From assembly GCA_913048215.1 (NCBI GenBank), contig CAJWXC010000006.1, forward strand, positions 1 through 35,163: DNA of 35,163 nt. The letters are read 5' to 3'. Under the pieces are notes generated by a model. That model was given only the letters and a program-made list of their open reading frames with translations, did no database searches and had not been told where the DNA came from. Shown one piece after another: positions 18,720 through 28,013 of this stretch (positions are counted from its first letter, which is position 1; each line of letters begins with the position of its first letter). The position numbers and the translations under genes are program-made. The stretch is from an uncultured Flavobacteriaceae bacterium. GTDB taxonomy: Bacteria; Bacteroidota; Bacteroidia; Flavobacteriales; Flavobacteriaceae.

Positions 18720-20279
18720 TTAGTTTGTTAACTCAATACAAATTGGAGAAATCTTCTTCAATTTGTACCCGCTGTTTCCAGCAATATTTGCAGTGATGTC
18801 AAAAATTTGTAACGTCTCACCACGTTTTGCTCTCTTTAAAGCATTAGAGGCTTGAGTATTTAATTTTCTACCATTTACTTTGATAGTTGGTTGCCCACTA
18901 ACTTTAAAACTAAATCCAGTTACATTCAACTTCAAATCAAAATCAAAATCTTGTAGTGCTGCACCTATACTTGATTTTACAAGTCCTTGGCGTTGCATTC
19001 TAACACAACCACCGTCTCCATCTTCACCACGAATAGTACCCGTTGGACGTGGAATATCTTTAATACGGAAAGTTGCGCTATCTCTTACAGGATCACCATC
19101 AGGAAGAGTACCAGATACATTAATAGTTACTTCTCTACCCGTTCCAGGGTTCATCATATATGAACTTCCTTTCACTTTACTTAACCCTGAAGCATTAGCT
19201 CTAATCTTGTTATCTTGAATACCCGCAAATGTAATAGTCATTGGGTTAGACACCCCACGATACACCACATTCATCTTATCTGCAGCAATAGTAGCGTTGT
19301 TTGGCTTATTGATGGTTGTAAATTTTTTATCCACAAGTACCTCCACCTCATTACCGTCTTGCAGGTAAACAAGTTTTCCGGTAATTGTATGATCACCAAC
19401 CGAGCCAGTTCCTACTTTAAGAACTACTCTACCGCCATCATACTCATACTGTGTGTCTTTGATATCTTTACCGTCTACTTTTAGTTCAACTCTTGCAGGT
19501 TTTGTAGAAGCATCTACACGTCCCAAAGATAACATCCCATCAAAAGTAGAACCTGTGTAATAAGCTCCTTTTGAGGTGGTCATCACCGTCTCGTAGTTAT
19601 CCATCTTAGCAAGAGCCTTTAGATTTCCAGAGAGTAAGGTTGATAACAACTCATTTTCTAAAGTGTTTATGTCGTTTTGGATTTGCGTCATTTTAGTTAA
19701 TGAAGAAACTAAAGGAAAAGTTATGTAGTTTTTCACTAAATAATTTACTTCTATTCCATCACGATTTGGAATATCAGCAGTACTAAAATCACTATTTATT
19801 TGGGCTGTCAGCGTTGGGTTGGAATCTCCCAGTAGTGCTAACATACCATTTCTATAGGTATCCATTTGAGTTAAAAACTCTTGTCCTGCCTCTGTTATCT
19901 TACCACCTTCATAGTAAAGTGCATCTAGAAAAGCAGACTGATCCATAGTTTCATAGTCTGTCTTATCTTCAAATTCAGATAATAACAATTCTTTTTGACG
20001 TGCTAAGTAATCGTTGTAGGCTTTTGTTAAGTCATTTGCAGCTTGTGCTGTTTCTGATGCTGCTTTAAACTCGTCATTTTCTCCAGCCTTGTCTTTTAAT
20101 ACTTGCAAAGCAGCGCTGTTTTTAGAAACATAGCTAATATTAGCTCGATCTAGTTTTTCATTTATTGAACCAAATGCAGACAATACTTCTTTGGTCATGT
20201 TTAATGCCAACATCGCGATGAAAACCAAGTACATTAGGTTAATCATCTTCTGTCTAGGGGTTTGTTTTCCTCCTGCCAT
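18720..20279 (-). CDS. gldM: Gliding motility / T9SS protein GldM
   Basis: MAGGKQTPRQKMINLMYLVFIAMLALNMTKEVLSAF; single TM followed by long periplasmic domain. Confidence 0.95.
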   Translation of the reverse strand: MAGGKQTPRQKMINLMYLVFIAMLALNMTKEVLSAFGSINEKLDRANISYVSKNSAALQVLKDKAGENDEFKAASETAQAANDLTKAYNDYLARQKELLLSEFEDKTDYETMDQSAFLDALYYEGGKITEAGQEFLTQMDTYRNGMLALLGDSNPTLTAQINSDFSTADIPNRDGIEVNYLVKNYITFPLVSSLTKMTQIQNDINTLENELLSTLLSGNLKALAKMDNYETVMTTSKGAYYTGSTFDGMLSLGRVDASTKPARVELKVDGKDIKDTQYEYDGGRVVLKVGTGSVGDHTITGKLVYLQDGNEVEVLVDKKFTTINKPNNATIAADKMNVVYRGVSNPMTITFAGIQDNKIRANASGLSKVKGSSYMMNPGTGREVTINVSGTLPDGDPVRDSATFRIKDIPRPTGTIRGEDGDGGCVRMQRQGLVKSSIGAALQDFDFDLKLNVTGFSFKVSGQPTIKVNGRKLNTQASNALKRAKRGETLQIFDITANIAGNSGYKLKKISPICIELTN

Positions 20280-20317
20280 AATTTTATTTTAAATATTTTT
20301 ATTTAGTGAAATTATGA

Positions 20318-20953
20318 TTAGCTTCTGCTCATTGCTGATAACATACCACCGTATACTCCGTTTAATGAAGAAAGACTTGTTGTTAAATGCTCCATTTGTG
20401 CTTTTAATTGCTCTGCATTCTCTGCAACACGCTCGTTAACTTCTGCTTGGCGAGATGTAGACTCTACCTGTACTTTGTAAAGGCTATTTAATGATTCCAT
20501 CTGTGCCGCAGCCATTGCCATTTCTTCACTGTATTTTTTTGTTGCATTCATACCATCTGCAGTTGGAGCCATTCCTTTTGCAGCAGCCTCAAAAGAAGAA
20601 ATACTTGTAGAGAGACTCGTGATTAACTCACCATCAATACGAGCATCTTTTAACATTTGGTCTAATTTTTTAGACAAAAGACCTTCTGGAGATTCTACTT
20701 TACCGCCAGAGGCAGCACCTCCAGCTAATTCTGGATATACTAAAGACCAGTCTAGATCATCATCAATTGGCTCAAAAGCAGAGATAGCGAAAATAAGCGC
20801 TTCAACTATCAAACCAATTCCTAACATTAAATTTCCGGTTAAAGGTCCATATTCTAAATGCAAAATTTTAAATAATGCACCAATAATTACAATCGATGCA
20901 CCAAGGCCATAGGCCATATTAAATATTTTTTTTGTAGACTTTGACTGTGCCAT
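20318..20953 (-). CDS. gldL: Gliding motility / T9SS protein GldL
   Basis: Two N-terminal TM helices (KIFNMAYGLGASIVIIGALFKILHLEYGPLTGNLMLGIGLIVEALIFAISAFEP). Confidence 0.94.
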   Translation of the reverse strand: MAQSKSTKKIFNMAYGLGASIVIIGALFKILHLEYGPLTGNLMLGIGLIVEALIFAISAFEPIDDDLDWSLVYPELAGGAASGGKVESPEGLLSKKLDQMLKDARIDGELITSLSTSISSFEAAAKGMAPTADGMNATKKYSEEMAMAAAQMESLNSLYKVQVESTSRQAEVNERVAENAEQLKAQMEHLTTSLSSLNGVYGGMLSAMSRS

Positions 20954-21010
20954 AATAATTTTTTTTTAGTTTAAGTTTAGTTAAGTTTTTGAGTGTAAGT
21001 TTTTAACGTT

Positions 21011-22390
21011 TTATCTCGCGTCACCGAAGTTTTGATTTAAAGTGATATCTGTTCCCATGTAATCTTGTACGGTTCTAAAACCAATGTAGCTTCTTGCAGA
21101 ATCTGCATATTCATAGTTTCTTGAACTTACTTCTAAAAAGTAAGCAACATCTTTCCATGAGCCGCCGCGGGTTACTTTACGCATGTTGGTTGGATCATTT
21201 ACAAGAGGATTCATTGTTGAGTTATAATCATAAGAGGCAGCCTCATAAGAGCTATCTACCCACTCAGCTACATTTCCTGCCATGTTAAACAAGTTGTAAT
21301 CGTTAGGCTCATATGAATTGGCCTCTACTGTATAAAGCGCTTGATCTGCCGCATAATCTCCCCGCAGGGGTTTGAAATTTGCCAAGAAACAACCTCTATC
21401 ATTTTTGGTGTAAGGTCCTCCCCAAGGAAAATCTCCTCCTTGGATTCCTCCACGAGCAGCATACTCCCACTCTGCTTCACTAGGAAGGCGGAATGAATTT
21501 ACGAATTCACGATCTCTTTTTTTCTGGTTTGCGTTTTTGTACAGAGTTCTCCATGCCGCAAATGCTTTGGCTTGTTTCCAGGTTACACCAACAACAGGAT
21601 ATTCTCCATAGGCCTCATGCCAGAAATAATCATTATGCATAGGCTCGTTGTAGGAGTAATTGAAATCTCTAATCCAAACAGTAGTGTCTGGATATATGTT
21701 AAGACTTTCTTTTTTGATAAAATCTTTTCTTTTACTTGTCTTGTCTTGTGCAGCGGCACCAATATCCATGTAAGAATATTGGAAATTAAGTTTAGATACA
21801 TCTAAGGTGCGCTGCCCATTGTAAGACTCTTCCATAGGCAGGTACATACTATCCATCACCTCTACGTAATACTCATCAGGATACTCAGCGGTGTCCCAGA
21901 TTAAATCTATGTTGTTATTGATTTTTCTACCTTCGTAAAAATCCTCTCCCATGCCATAGTAATTATCTTCCATGTATTGGTCATAGGGTGTTTTTTCTTC
22001 ATCTTCGTTGTCAAGAAAAGCAAAATCTCCAATACCCGCTTCACCATCTCCAGGAGTTTCTCCTAATTCATCTGCTAGAATAGCTAACCTTAAACGTACT
22101 GTTGAGTCTCTAACCCACTCTACAAATTGACGGTATTCTGAATTGGTAATCTCAGTTTCGTCCATATAAAAGGAGCGAACAGTAACCGTTTTTGTAGGGG
22201 CGTCATTCACAGACACAAAATCGTCTCCAGATTTACCCATAACAAAGGCACCACCTGGGATAAGAGTCATTCCATAGGGCTTCTCTGGAAGCCATTTTTT
22301 ACCTTTTACTCCAACTAGTTCTCCTCTGTCTCCGGAGTTACAACTGTACATTAAGGCAACAAGTGCAGCCAATGCAATAAACTTTTTCAT
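21011..22390 (-). CDS. gldK: Gliding motility / T9SS lipoprotein GldK (formylglycine-generating-enzyme-like)
   Basis: Lipoprotein signal ALVALMYSC; FGE-sulfatase fold GMTLIPGGAFVMG, PVVGVTWKQAKAFAAWR, RLPSEAEWEYAARGG, NLFNMAGNVAEWVDSSY. Start refined from 22456. Confidence 0.93.
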   Translation of the reverse strand: MKKFIALAALVALMYSCNSGDRGELVGVKGKKWLPEKPYGMTLIPGGAFVMGKSGDDFVSVNDAPTKTVTVRSFYMDETEITNSEYRQFVEWVRDSTVRLRLAILADELGETPGDGEAGIGDFAFLDNEDEEKTPYDQYMEDNYYGMGEDFYEGRKINNNIDLIWDTAEYPDEYYVEVMDSMYLPMEESYNGQRTLDVSKLNFQYSYMDIGAAAQDKTSKRKDFIKKESLNIYPDTTVWIRDFNYSYNEPMHNDYFWHEAYGEYPVVGVTWKQAKAFAAWRTLYKNANQKKRDREFVNSFRLPSEAEWEYAARGGIQGGDFPWGGPYTKNDRGCFLANFKPLRGDYAADQALYTVEANSYEPNDYNLFNMAGNVAEWVDSSYEAASYDYNSTMNPLVNDPTNMRKVTRGGSWKDVAYFLEVSSRNYEYADSARSYIGFRTVQDYMGTDITLNQNFGDAR

Positions 22391-22501
22391 AGGTACTGGG
22401 TTAAATTCTAGTTTCAAGTGTGTAAACCTATCGATATATTTTAAAAAAAACAACAATTTTCCTAAAAAACACTTGACACTAAATAATTCAATTTTAATTG
22501 A

Positions 22502-23665
22502 TCAAACTTCATTCTTTCGGCGGGCTTTAAGCCACCTTTCAGGTATTTCCTGATTTGTTGCACCCAAATATTCGCCATAGGTGCATGGTAATAACGTTGA
22601 TGATTTCAATTTATTATTAATATTTGAAATAAAAGGCAATTCAATCCACCATCTTCCGGTCTTGTTACTTTTTTTAAATATTAAAATATCGTCATCTATT
22701 GGCACTTTATATGTTGTGTAGCTTTTTTGATCTTTAAAATCATCATCAGAAACCCTAAAATTGACACCCTCAATAAAATACCAAAGTACTTGAGCCAATA
22801 ACATAGCTCCAGATTTAGAGTTGGTGAAGTCTGAAATTTCAAATAACGAAAAAGAACTTACCCTACCACTTATTCCTGCATATCTGGAAATAGCACAAAT
22901 CTCTCTACCGTCAAACCCATTTGGATTCTCGTGACTGTAGATGCCAAGTTCTGAGCTTTTTATAGCAGAGACATCAAGAGTCACCAAATCTGCATTTCTA
23001 AAGATAGGCTCCACGTCTTTAATATCTGCGGTAACAACCCCTAATCTGTGGGCATCAAAATAGAGCGCCTCCATAAGTGCTATTTCTTGTGGAGGATTAA
23101 AAAATGATTGATAACCAACCACACTGTAATTAAATAGGTTGTAGGGTTTGTCTACAATAATTTTTCCAACATATGATTTGTTGTTAATGGCCGCCTCTGC
23201 ATCTCCTAAATCAAAGCGGGTATCAACATTCACCATATTAATCATCGATACAATAGAATCGTAGGCGCGGTACTGCCCGTACAATACATCTTGACTACCT
23301 CCAAGTATAATTGGAATTATATTTTTTTTAAGTAATGCGGCTGTAACGGTAGTAACTGCAAAATAAGAATCATCTACACTGGCTCCTTTTTCTATATCTC
23401 CAAGATCTGCCATGGTATGTTTCCAGTTTCCAGGAAACAGCCCGTAAAGAGCCATTCTAATAGCATCCAAATGTATGTCAATACCCATGTAATTGACATC
23501 TCGCCTGTTTTCTTTACAACCAAAAATCGCAAACTTAACATTTGTTAAATCTGGCAACTCGCCCTGCCTGGAGTGTATTGCTAAACTCTTCCCGATAGTG
23601 CCTGCAGGGAGTACCTCACTGTGCGCAACAATAGACTTTGAGACTGGGGTAAGAAATTCTATCAA
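22502..23665 (-). CDS. Arginase/agmatinase/formiminoglutamase-fold protein with degenerate metal-binding motifs
   Basis: IPIILGGSQDVLYGQY, MVNVDTRFDLGD and LVTLDVSAIKSSELG occupy the places of the three arginase-family signatures. Confidence 0.78.
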   Translation of the reverse strand: MIEFLTPVSKSIVAHSEVLPAGTIGKSLAIHSRQGELPDLTNVKFAIFGCKENRRDVNYMGIDIHLDAIRMALYGLFPGNWKHTMADLGDIEKGASVDDSYFAVTTVTAALLKKNIIPIILGGSQDVLYGQYRAYDSIVSMINMVNVDTRFDLGDAEAAINNKSYVGKIIVDKPYNLFNYSVVGYQSFFNPPQEIALMEALYFDAHRLGVVTADIKDVEPIFRNADLVTLDVSAIKSSELGIYSHENPNGFDGREICAISRYAGISGRVSSFSLFEISDFTNSKSGAMLLAQVLWYFIEGVNFRVSDDDFKDQKSYTTYKVPIDDDILIFKKSNKTGRWWIELPFISNINNKLKSSTLLPCTYGEYLGATNQEIPERWLKARRKNEV

Positions 23666-23690
23666 AAGATGAAATTATTATCGTATTTGG

Positions 23691-26216
23691 TTATTTTTTC
23701 TTTGCAGTTGCCTTCTTTTTTGCTGGGGCTTTTTTCTTTGCAGTTGCTTTTTTCTTCTTTTTCTTGGGAGCATTTTTCTCCAAGATAGCCTGGGCATCTT
23801 CTAGGGTCATTTTCTCGGCTTTTGTTGTTTTTGGCAACTCAATTTTGGTTTTACCTTTTAAAAGATGAAAGCGTCCCCACCTTGCTTTTTCTAAACGAAT
23901 CCCCTCTTGTTCCCAATTGTGGATAAGCTTGTCAATCTCTTTTTGTTTTTTAGTTTCTATCAATTCAATAATATCTGCATCGCTTAAAGAATCAAAGTCA
24001 TACTTTTTATTGACATTAATAAACATATTGTTCCATTTAATAAAAGGACCAAAGCGACCTGTTCCTTTTTGTACAGGGAGGTCTTCATACATATATATAG
24101 GAGCATCTGCTTTTTTCTTTTCTTCTATAAGAGTAGTTGCATAGGCCATATCTACATCTAGAGGGTCCATACCCTTTGGCAATGAAACAAACATTTTTCC
24201 AAACCTTACATAGGGTCCAAAACGACCGTTATTGACATCTACCTGCTCACCTTCATAGACACCTAAGTCTTTTGGGAGCTTAAATAAATCCATTACCTGG
24301 TCAAAGGTTACCAAATGTAATTGCTGGTCTGGACGCAAGCTTGCAAATTTTTTCTCCTCATCGTCTGGAGCGCCAATTTGTGCCATTGGTCCAAATTTTC
24401 CTAGACGCACCAAAACCGTTCTGCCGCTTTCTGGATCTTTCCCTAAAATACGCTCACCGCTTTCTCTTTCTGCATTTTCTTTTACATCCTCAACAGTGGG
24501 GTGAAATTTTCCGTAAAATTCTTTGAGCATTTGCTTCCAATTCTCTTTACCATCTGCAATGTCATCAAAATCTTGCTCAACTTTGGCTGTAAAATTAAAA
24601 TCTAATACAGAGGAGAAGTGCTCCACTAGAAAGTCATTCACAATCATTCCTATATCTGTTGGTACTAGTTTTCCTTTATCACTTCCAATGGTTTCTAGAA
24701 GGGTACTGTCTTTTAATACCTGTTTTGCTAATGTGAGCTGTAGATACTTTCTTTCTACCCCATCTATGGTTCCTTTTTCAACATATTTTCTACTAATTAT
24801 TGTTGAAATTGTTGGTGCATAAGTAGAAGGTCTTCCAATACCCAACTCCTCTAATTGTTTTACTAAAGAAGCTTCTGTAAAACGGTATGGAGGTCTTGTA
24901 AAACGCTCTGTGGCAGTGATATAATTAGCCTCCAAAACATCTGATTTTGCAAGTTTTGGGAGCATCCCCTCTTGTTCCTGCTCATCGTTATCTACTCCTT
25001 CAAGGTATACTTTCAAAAACCCGTCAAATTTAATCATCTGACCGTTTGCAGTAAACTGCTCTTTCACCCCTTGAGATGAAGTAACAGCAATTTTAACATT
25101 GGTGCGCTCTAATTGTGCATCACTCATCTGGGAGGCCAAAGTACGTTTCCAAATTAAATCATACAATCTTGATTGATCATAATCTCCCTCAATACTATGA
25201 CGAGACATATTTGTAGGTCTTATTGCCTCATGCGCTTCTTGTGCTCCCTTAGACTTGCCTTTGTATTTTCTTGGGTGGCTGTAAGCCTCTCCAAAACTTT
25301 TTGTAATTTCTTTTGCCGCAGCCTGCTGCGCATCGTTTGATAGATTCACACTATCTGTTCTCATATATGTAATTAAACCCGCCTCATACAATCTTTGTGC
25401 GATTGTCATTGTTTTTCCAACAGAGAAATACAACTTTCTTGCAGCTTCTTGTTGCATGGTAGATGTTGTAAAAGGAGCTGCAGGTGATTTTTTCGCAGGT
25501 TTTTTAGTTAAATCTGCTACACTGTAACTGGCATCGATATTTTTTTCTAAAAACAATCTAGCTGCTGCTTGTGTTTGAAAATTCTTTGGCAACTTGGCCT
25601 TAAATTTATTTCCTTGAGCAGTTACAAACTCAGCATCTATCCTATAGCTTGCTACTGGGCTAAACGCTTCTATTTCACGCTCCCGCTCCACAATAAGACG
25701 CACTGCAACACTTTGTACACGCCCGGCAGAAAGCCCCCCTTTTACCTTACGCCATAAAACAGGAGAAAGCTCGTAACCAACGAGTCTATCTAAAATTCTT
25801 CTCGCCTGTTGGGCATTCACCAGGTTATAATCTATTTGTCTTGGGTTTTCTATTGCCTTTAAAATTGCTGTTTTAGTAATTTCGTGAAAAACAATACGTT
25901 TGGTATTTTCTTCTTTTAGGTCTAACTCCTCGGCAAGATGCCATGCAATAGCTTCTCCCTCACGATCCTCATCACTAGCAAGCCACACCATCTCAGCTTT
26001 TTTAGCGGCTTTCTTTAAATCTGCAACCAATTTTTTCTTGTCTGTAGAGACTGTATATTTTGGCGTAAAATCTCCATCAACATCAACTCCCAGTTCCTTA
26101 GAGGGAAGATCAGCTATGTGTCCAAAACTTGATTGTACTTTAAAGTCTTTCCCTAAAAACTTTTCTATAGTTTTTGCCTTTGCTGGGGACTCTACAATTA
26201 CTAAATTTTTTGCCAT
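23691..26216 (-). CDS. topA: DNA topoisomerase I with Lys/Ala-rich C-terminal tail
   Basis: MAKNLVIVESPAKAKTIEKFLG, LASDEDREGEAIAWHLAEEL, active-site LITYMRTDSVNLS; tail KKKKKKATAKKKAPAKKKATAKKK. Confidence 0.96.
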   Translation of the reverse strand: MAKNLVIVESPAKAKTIEKFLGKDFKVQSSFGHIADLPSKELGVDVDGDFTPKYTVSTDKKKLVADLKKAAKKAEMVWLASDEDREGEAIAWHLAEELDLKEENTKRIVFHEITKTAILKAIENPRQIDYNLVNAQQARRILDRLVGYELSPVLWRKVKGGLSAGRVQSVAVRLIVEREREIEAFSPVASYRIDAEFVTAQGNKFKAKLPKNFQTQAAARLFLEKNIDASYSVADLTKKPAKKSPAAPFTTSTMQQEAARKLYFSVGKTMTIAQRLYEAGLITYMRTDSVNLSNDAQQAAAKEITKSFGEAYSHPRKYKGKSKGAQEAHEAIRPTNMSRHSIEGDYDQSRLYDLIWKRTLASQMSDAQLERTNVKIAVTSSQGVKEQFTANGQMIKFDGFLKVYLEGVDNDEQEQEGMLPKLAKSDVLEANYITATERFTRPPYRFTEASLVKQLEELGIGRPSTYAPTISTIISRKYVEKGTIDGVERKYLQLTLAKQVLKDSTLLETIGSDKGKLVPTDIGMIVNDFLVEHFSSVLDFNFTAKVEQDFDDIADGKENWKQMLKEFYGKFHPTVEDVKENAERESGERILGKDPESGRTVLVRLGKFGPMAQIGAPDDEEKKFASLRPDQQLHLVTFDQVMDLFKLPKDLGVYEGEQVDVNNGRFGPYVRFGKMFVSLPKGMDPLDVDMAYATTLIEEKKKADAPIYMYEDLPVQKGTGRFGPFIKWNNMFINVNKKYDFDSLSDADIIELIETKKQKEIDKLIHNWEQEGIRLEKARWGRFHLLKGKTKIELPKTTKAEKMTLEDAQAILEKNAPKKKKKKATAKKKAPAKKKATAKKK

Positions 26217-26470
26217 TGTGTATTATTATGTGGGGTACAAAAGTATGTGAATTTTTTTTAAAGAAAATTTTCAACTCATATTTTTAAGTTAATTTTTAGA
26301 GTAACACCTATTTATATAGTTATAAAATAAGCAAATTTAAATGTACGTTAAAGCCTAAAAAGCAACAGATTAAACAGTTTAAAAATAAAACAGTAAATAA
26401 TACTTTAATTATCTATTTATGGTCAAAAAGCATGTGTATCAATTTTTAAAAAGATCAAAAGAAATCTGCC

Positions 26471-26483
26471 AAAATGTCATAAA
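26471..26483 (+). promoter_or_regulatory. 13-mer AAAATGTCATAAA upstream of miaB (also upstream of groES)
   Basis: Exact match to 31193-31205; here inside TGCCA-AAA-TGTCA. Confidence 0.45.
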
Positions 26484-26497
26484 CGATCCCTTTTCTT

Positions 26498-26505
26498 TAT
26501 CTTTG
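26498..26505 (+). promoter_or_regulatory. Candidate -7 element TATCTTTG of the miaB operon promoter
   Basis: Exact TAnnTTTG match 43 nt upstream of miaB ATG. Confidence 0.5.
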
Positions 26506-26547
26506 CATACTAATTGAAATAAAATTTCAAACCAGCCTAGCTAGTAT

Positions 26548-27993
26548 ATGGAAAAAACGATTGATGAAAAAGCACAAGGAAATGCCCTTGAAACCACTCC
26601 CAAAAACAACAATACCAAGAAACTGTTTATTGAGAGTTATGGCTGTGCTATGAATTTTAGTGATAGTGAAGTTGTAGCCTCTATTTTAAGTAAGCAAGGA
26701 TATAATACCACCCAAATACTTGAAGAAGCAGATTTAGTACTGGTAAATACATGCTCAATTAGAGACAAGGCAGAACAAACTGTCCGTAAACGTCTTGAGA
26801 AATACAATGCTGTTAAGAGAGACCATAACCCAAAAATGAAAGTAGGTGTTTTGGGCTGCATGGCAGAACGCCTAAAAGAAAAGTTTTTAGACCAAGAAAA
26901 AATAGTAGACATGGTCGTTGGCCCTGATGCTTACAAAGACATTCCTAACCTTTTAGAAGAAGTAGAAGAAGGAAAAGATGCTGTAAATGTAATACTATCT
27001 AAAGATGAAACCTACGCAGATATTTCTCCAGTAAGATTAAACACCAATGGTATCAATGCCCTAGTGAGTATCACAAGGGGATGTGATAATATGTGTACCT
27101 TTTGTGTGGTTCCTTTTACCCGAGGGCGCGAGCGAAGCCGTGACCCTAGAAGTATTTTAGAAGAAATTAATGATTTGTCTGTAAAAGGGTATAAAGAAAT
27201 CACCTTACTAGGGCAAAATGTGGACAGCTACCTTTGGTATGGTGGTGGGCTAAAAAAAGAGTTTAAAAACGCCACAGAAATGCAAAAGGCCACGGCTGTT
27301 TCTTTCTCCCAGCTTCTGGACCAAGTAGCCACCTCGCAGCCGCACATGAGAGTTCGTTTCTCAACTTCAAACCCACAAGACATGACCCATGATGTGTTTC
27401 ATGTGATGGCAAAACACAACAATATTTGCAATCATGTGCACCTGCCAGTGCAAAGTGGTAGTGATCGTATATTAAAACAAATGAACCGTCAGCACACAGT
27501 GGCGCAGTATATCACACTGGTAAATAAACTCAAAGAAATACTACCAGATTGTAGTATTTCTCAAGATTTAATTACTGGCTTCCCCTCAGAAACAGAAGCA
27601 GACCATCAAGACACCTTGGCTTTAATGCAACAGGTGAAATTTGCTTTTGGATACATGTACAAATACTCTGAAAGACCCGGAACGATGGCCGCTAGAAAGT
27701 TTGAAGATGACATTCCAGAGGCCACAAAAAAAAGAAGACTAACAGAAATAGTGGAAGCCCAGCGTGCTCATGGGGCGGAGAGAACACAAGAGTTTGTTGG
27801 TAAAACTACTCAGGTGCTCATTGAGCGTTCTTCAAAGAAGAACCAAGACCAATGGAGTGGTAGAAACCAGCAAAGTATTGTCGTGGTATTTCCAAAAGAA
27901 AACTACCAACCTGGAGATTTTGTAGATGTAAAAATTTTACGCTGCACAAGTGCCACTCTAATTGGCCAGGCAGTTGGTTTGAGTAACATATAA
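26548..27993 (+). CDS. miaB: tRNA-2-methylthio-N6-dimethylallyladenosine synthase
   Basis: Radical SAM CDNMCTFCVVPFTRGRERSR; N-terminal ESYGCAMNFSDSEVVASIL; C-terminal TRAM region. Confidence 0.96.
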   Translation: MEKTIDEKAQGNALETTPKNNNTKKLFIESYGCAMNFSDSEVVASILSKQGYNTTQILEEADLVLVNTCSIRDKAEQTVRKRLEKYNAVKRDHNPKMKVGVLGCMAERLKEKFLDQEKIVDMVVGPDAYKDIPNLLEEVEEGKDAVNVILSKDETYADISPVRLNTNGINALVSITRGCDNMCTFCVVPFTRGRERSRDPRSILEEINDLSVKGYKEITLLGQNVDSYLWYGGGLKKEFKNATEMQKATAVSFSQLLDQVATSQPHMRVRFSTSNPQDMTHDVFHVMAKHNNICNHVHLPVQSGSDRILKQMNRQHTVAQYITLVNKLKEILPDCSISQDLITGFPSETEADHQDTLALMQQVKFAFGYMYKYSERPGTMAARKFEDDIPEATKKRRLTEIVEAQRAHGAERTQEFVGKTTQVLIERSSKKNQDQWSGRNQQSIVVVFPKENYQPGDFVDVKILRCTSATLIGQAVGLSNI

Positions 27994-28013
27994 GGATAGA
28001 AAAATTAAAAACT

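Noticed and set aside
26250-26547. Possible small RNA in the ~300-bp topA-miaB divergent gap
   Set aside because: AT-rich with AAACAG-like short repeats, but no convincing terminator or stable fold by eye; needs RNA-seq.
26440-26548. Sigma-54 promoter upstream of miaB
   Set aside because: No GG-N10-GC in the right context on the coding strand; TATCTTTG fits the housekeeping -7 better.
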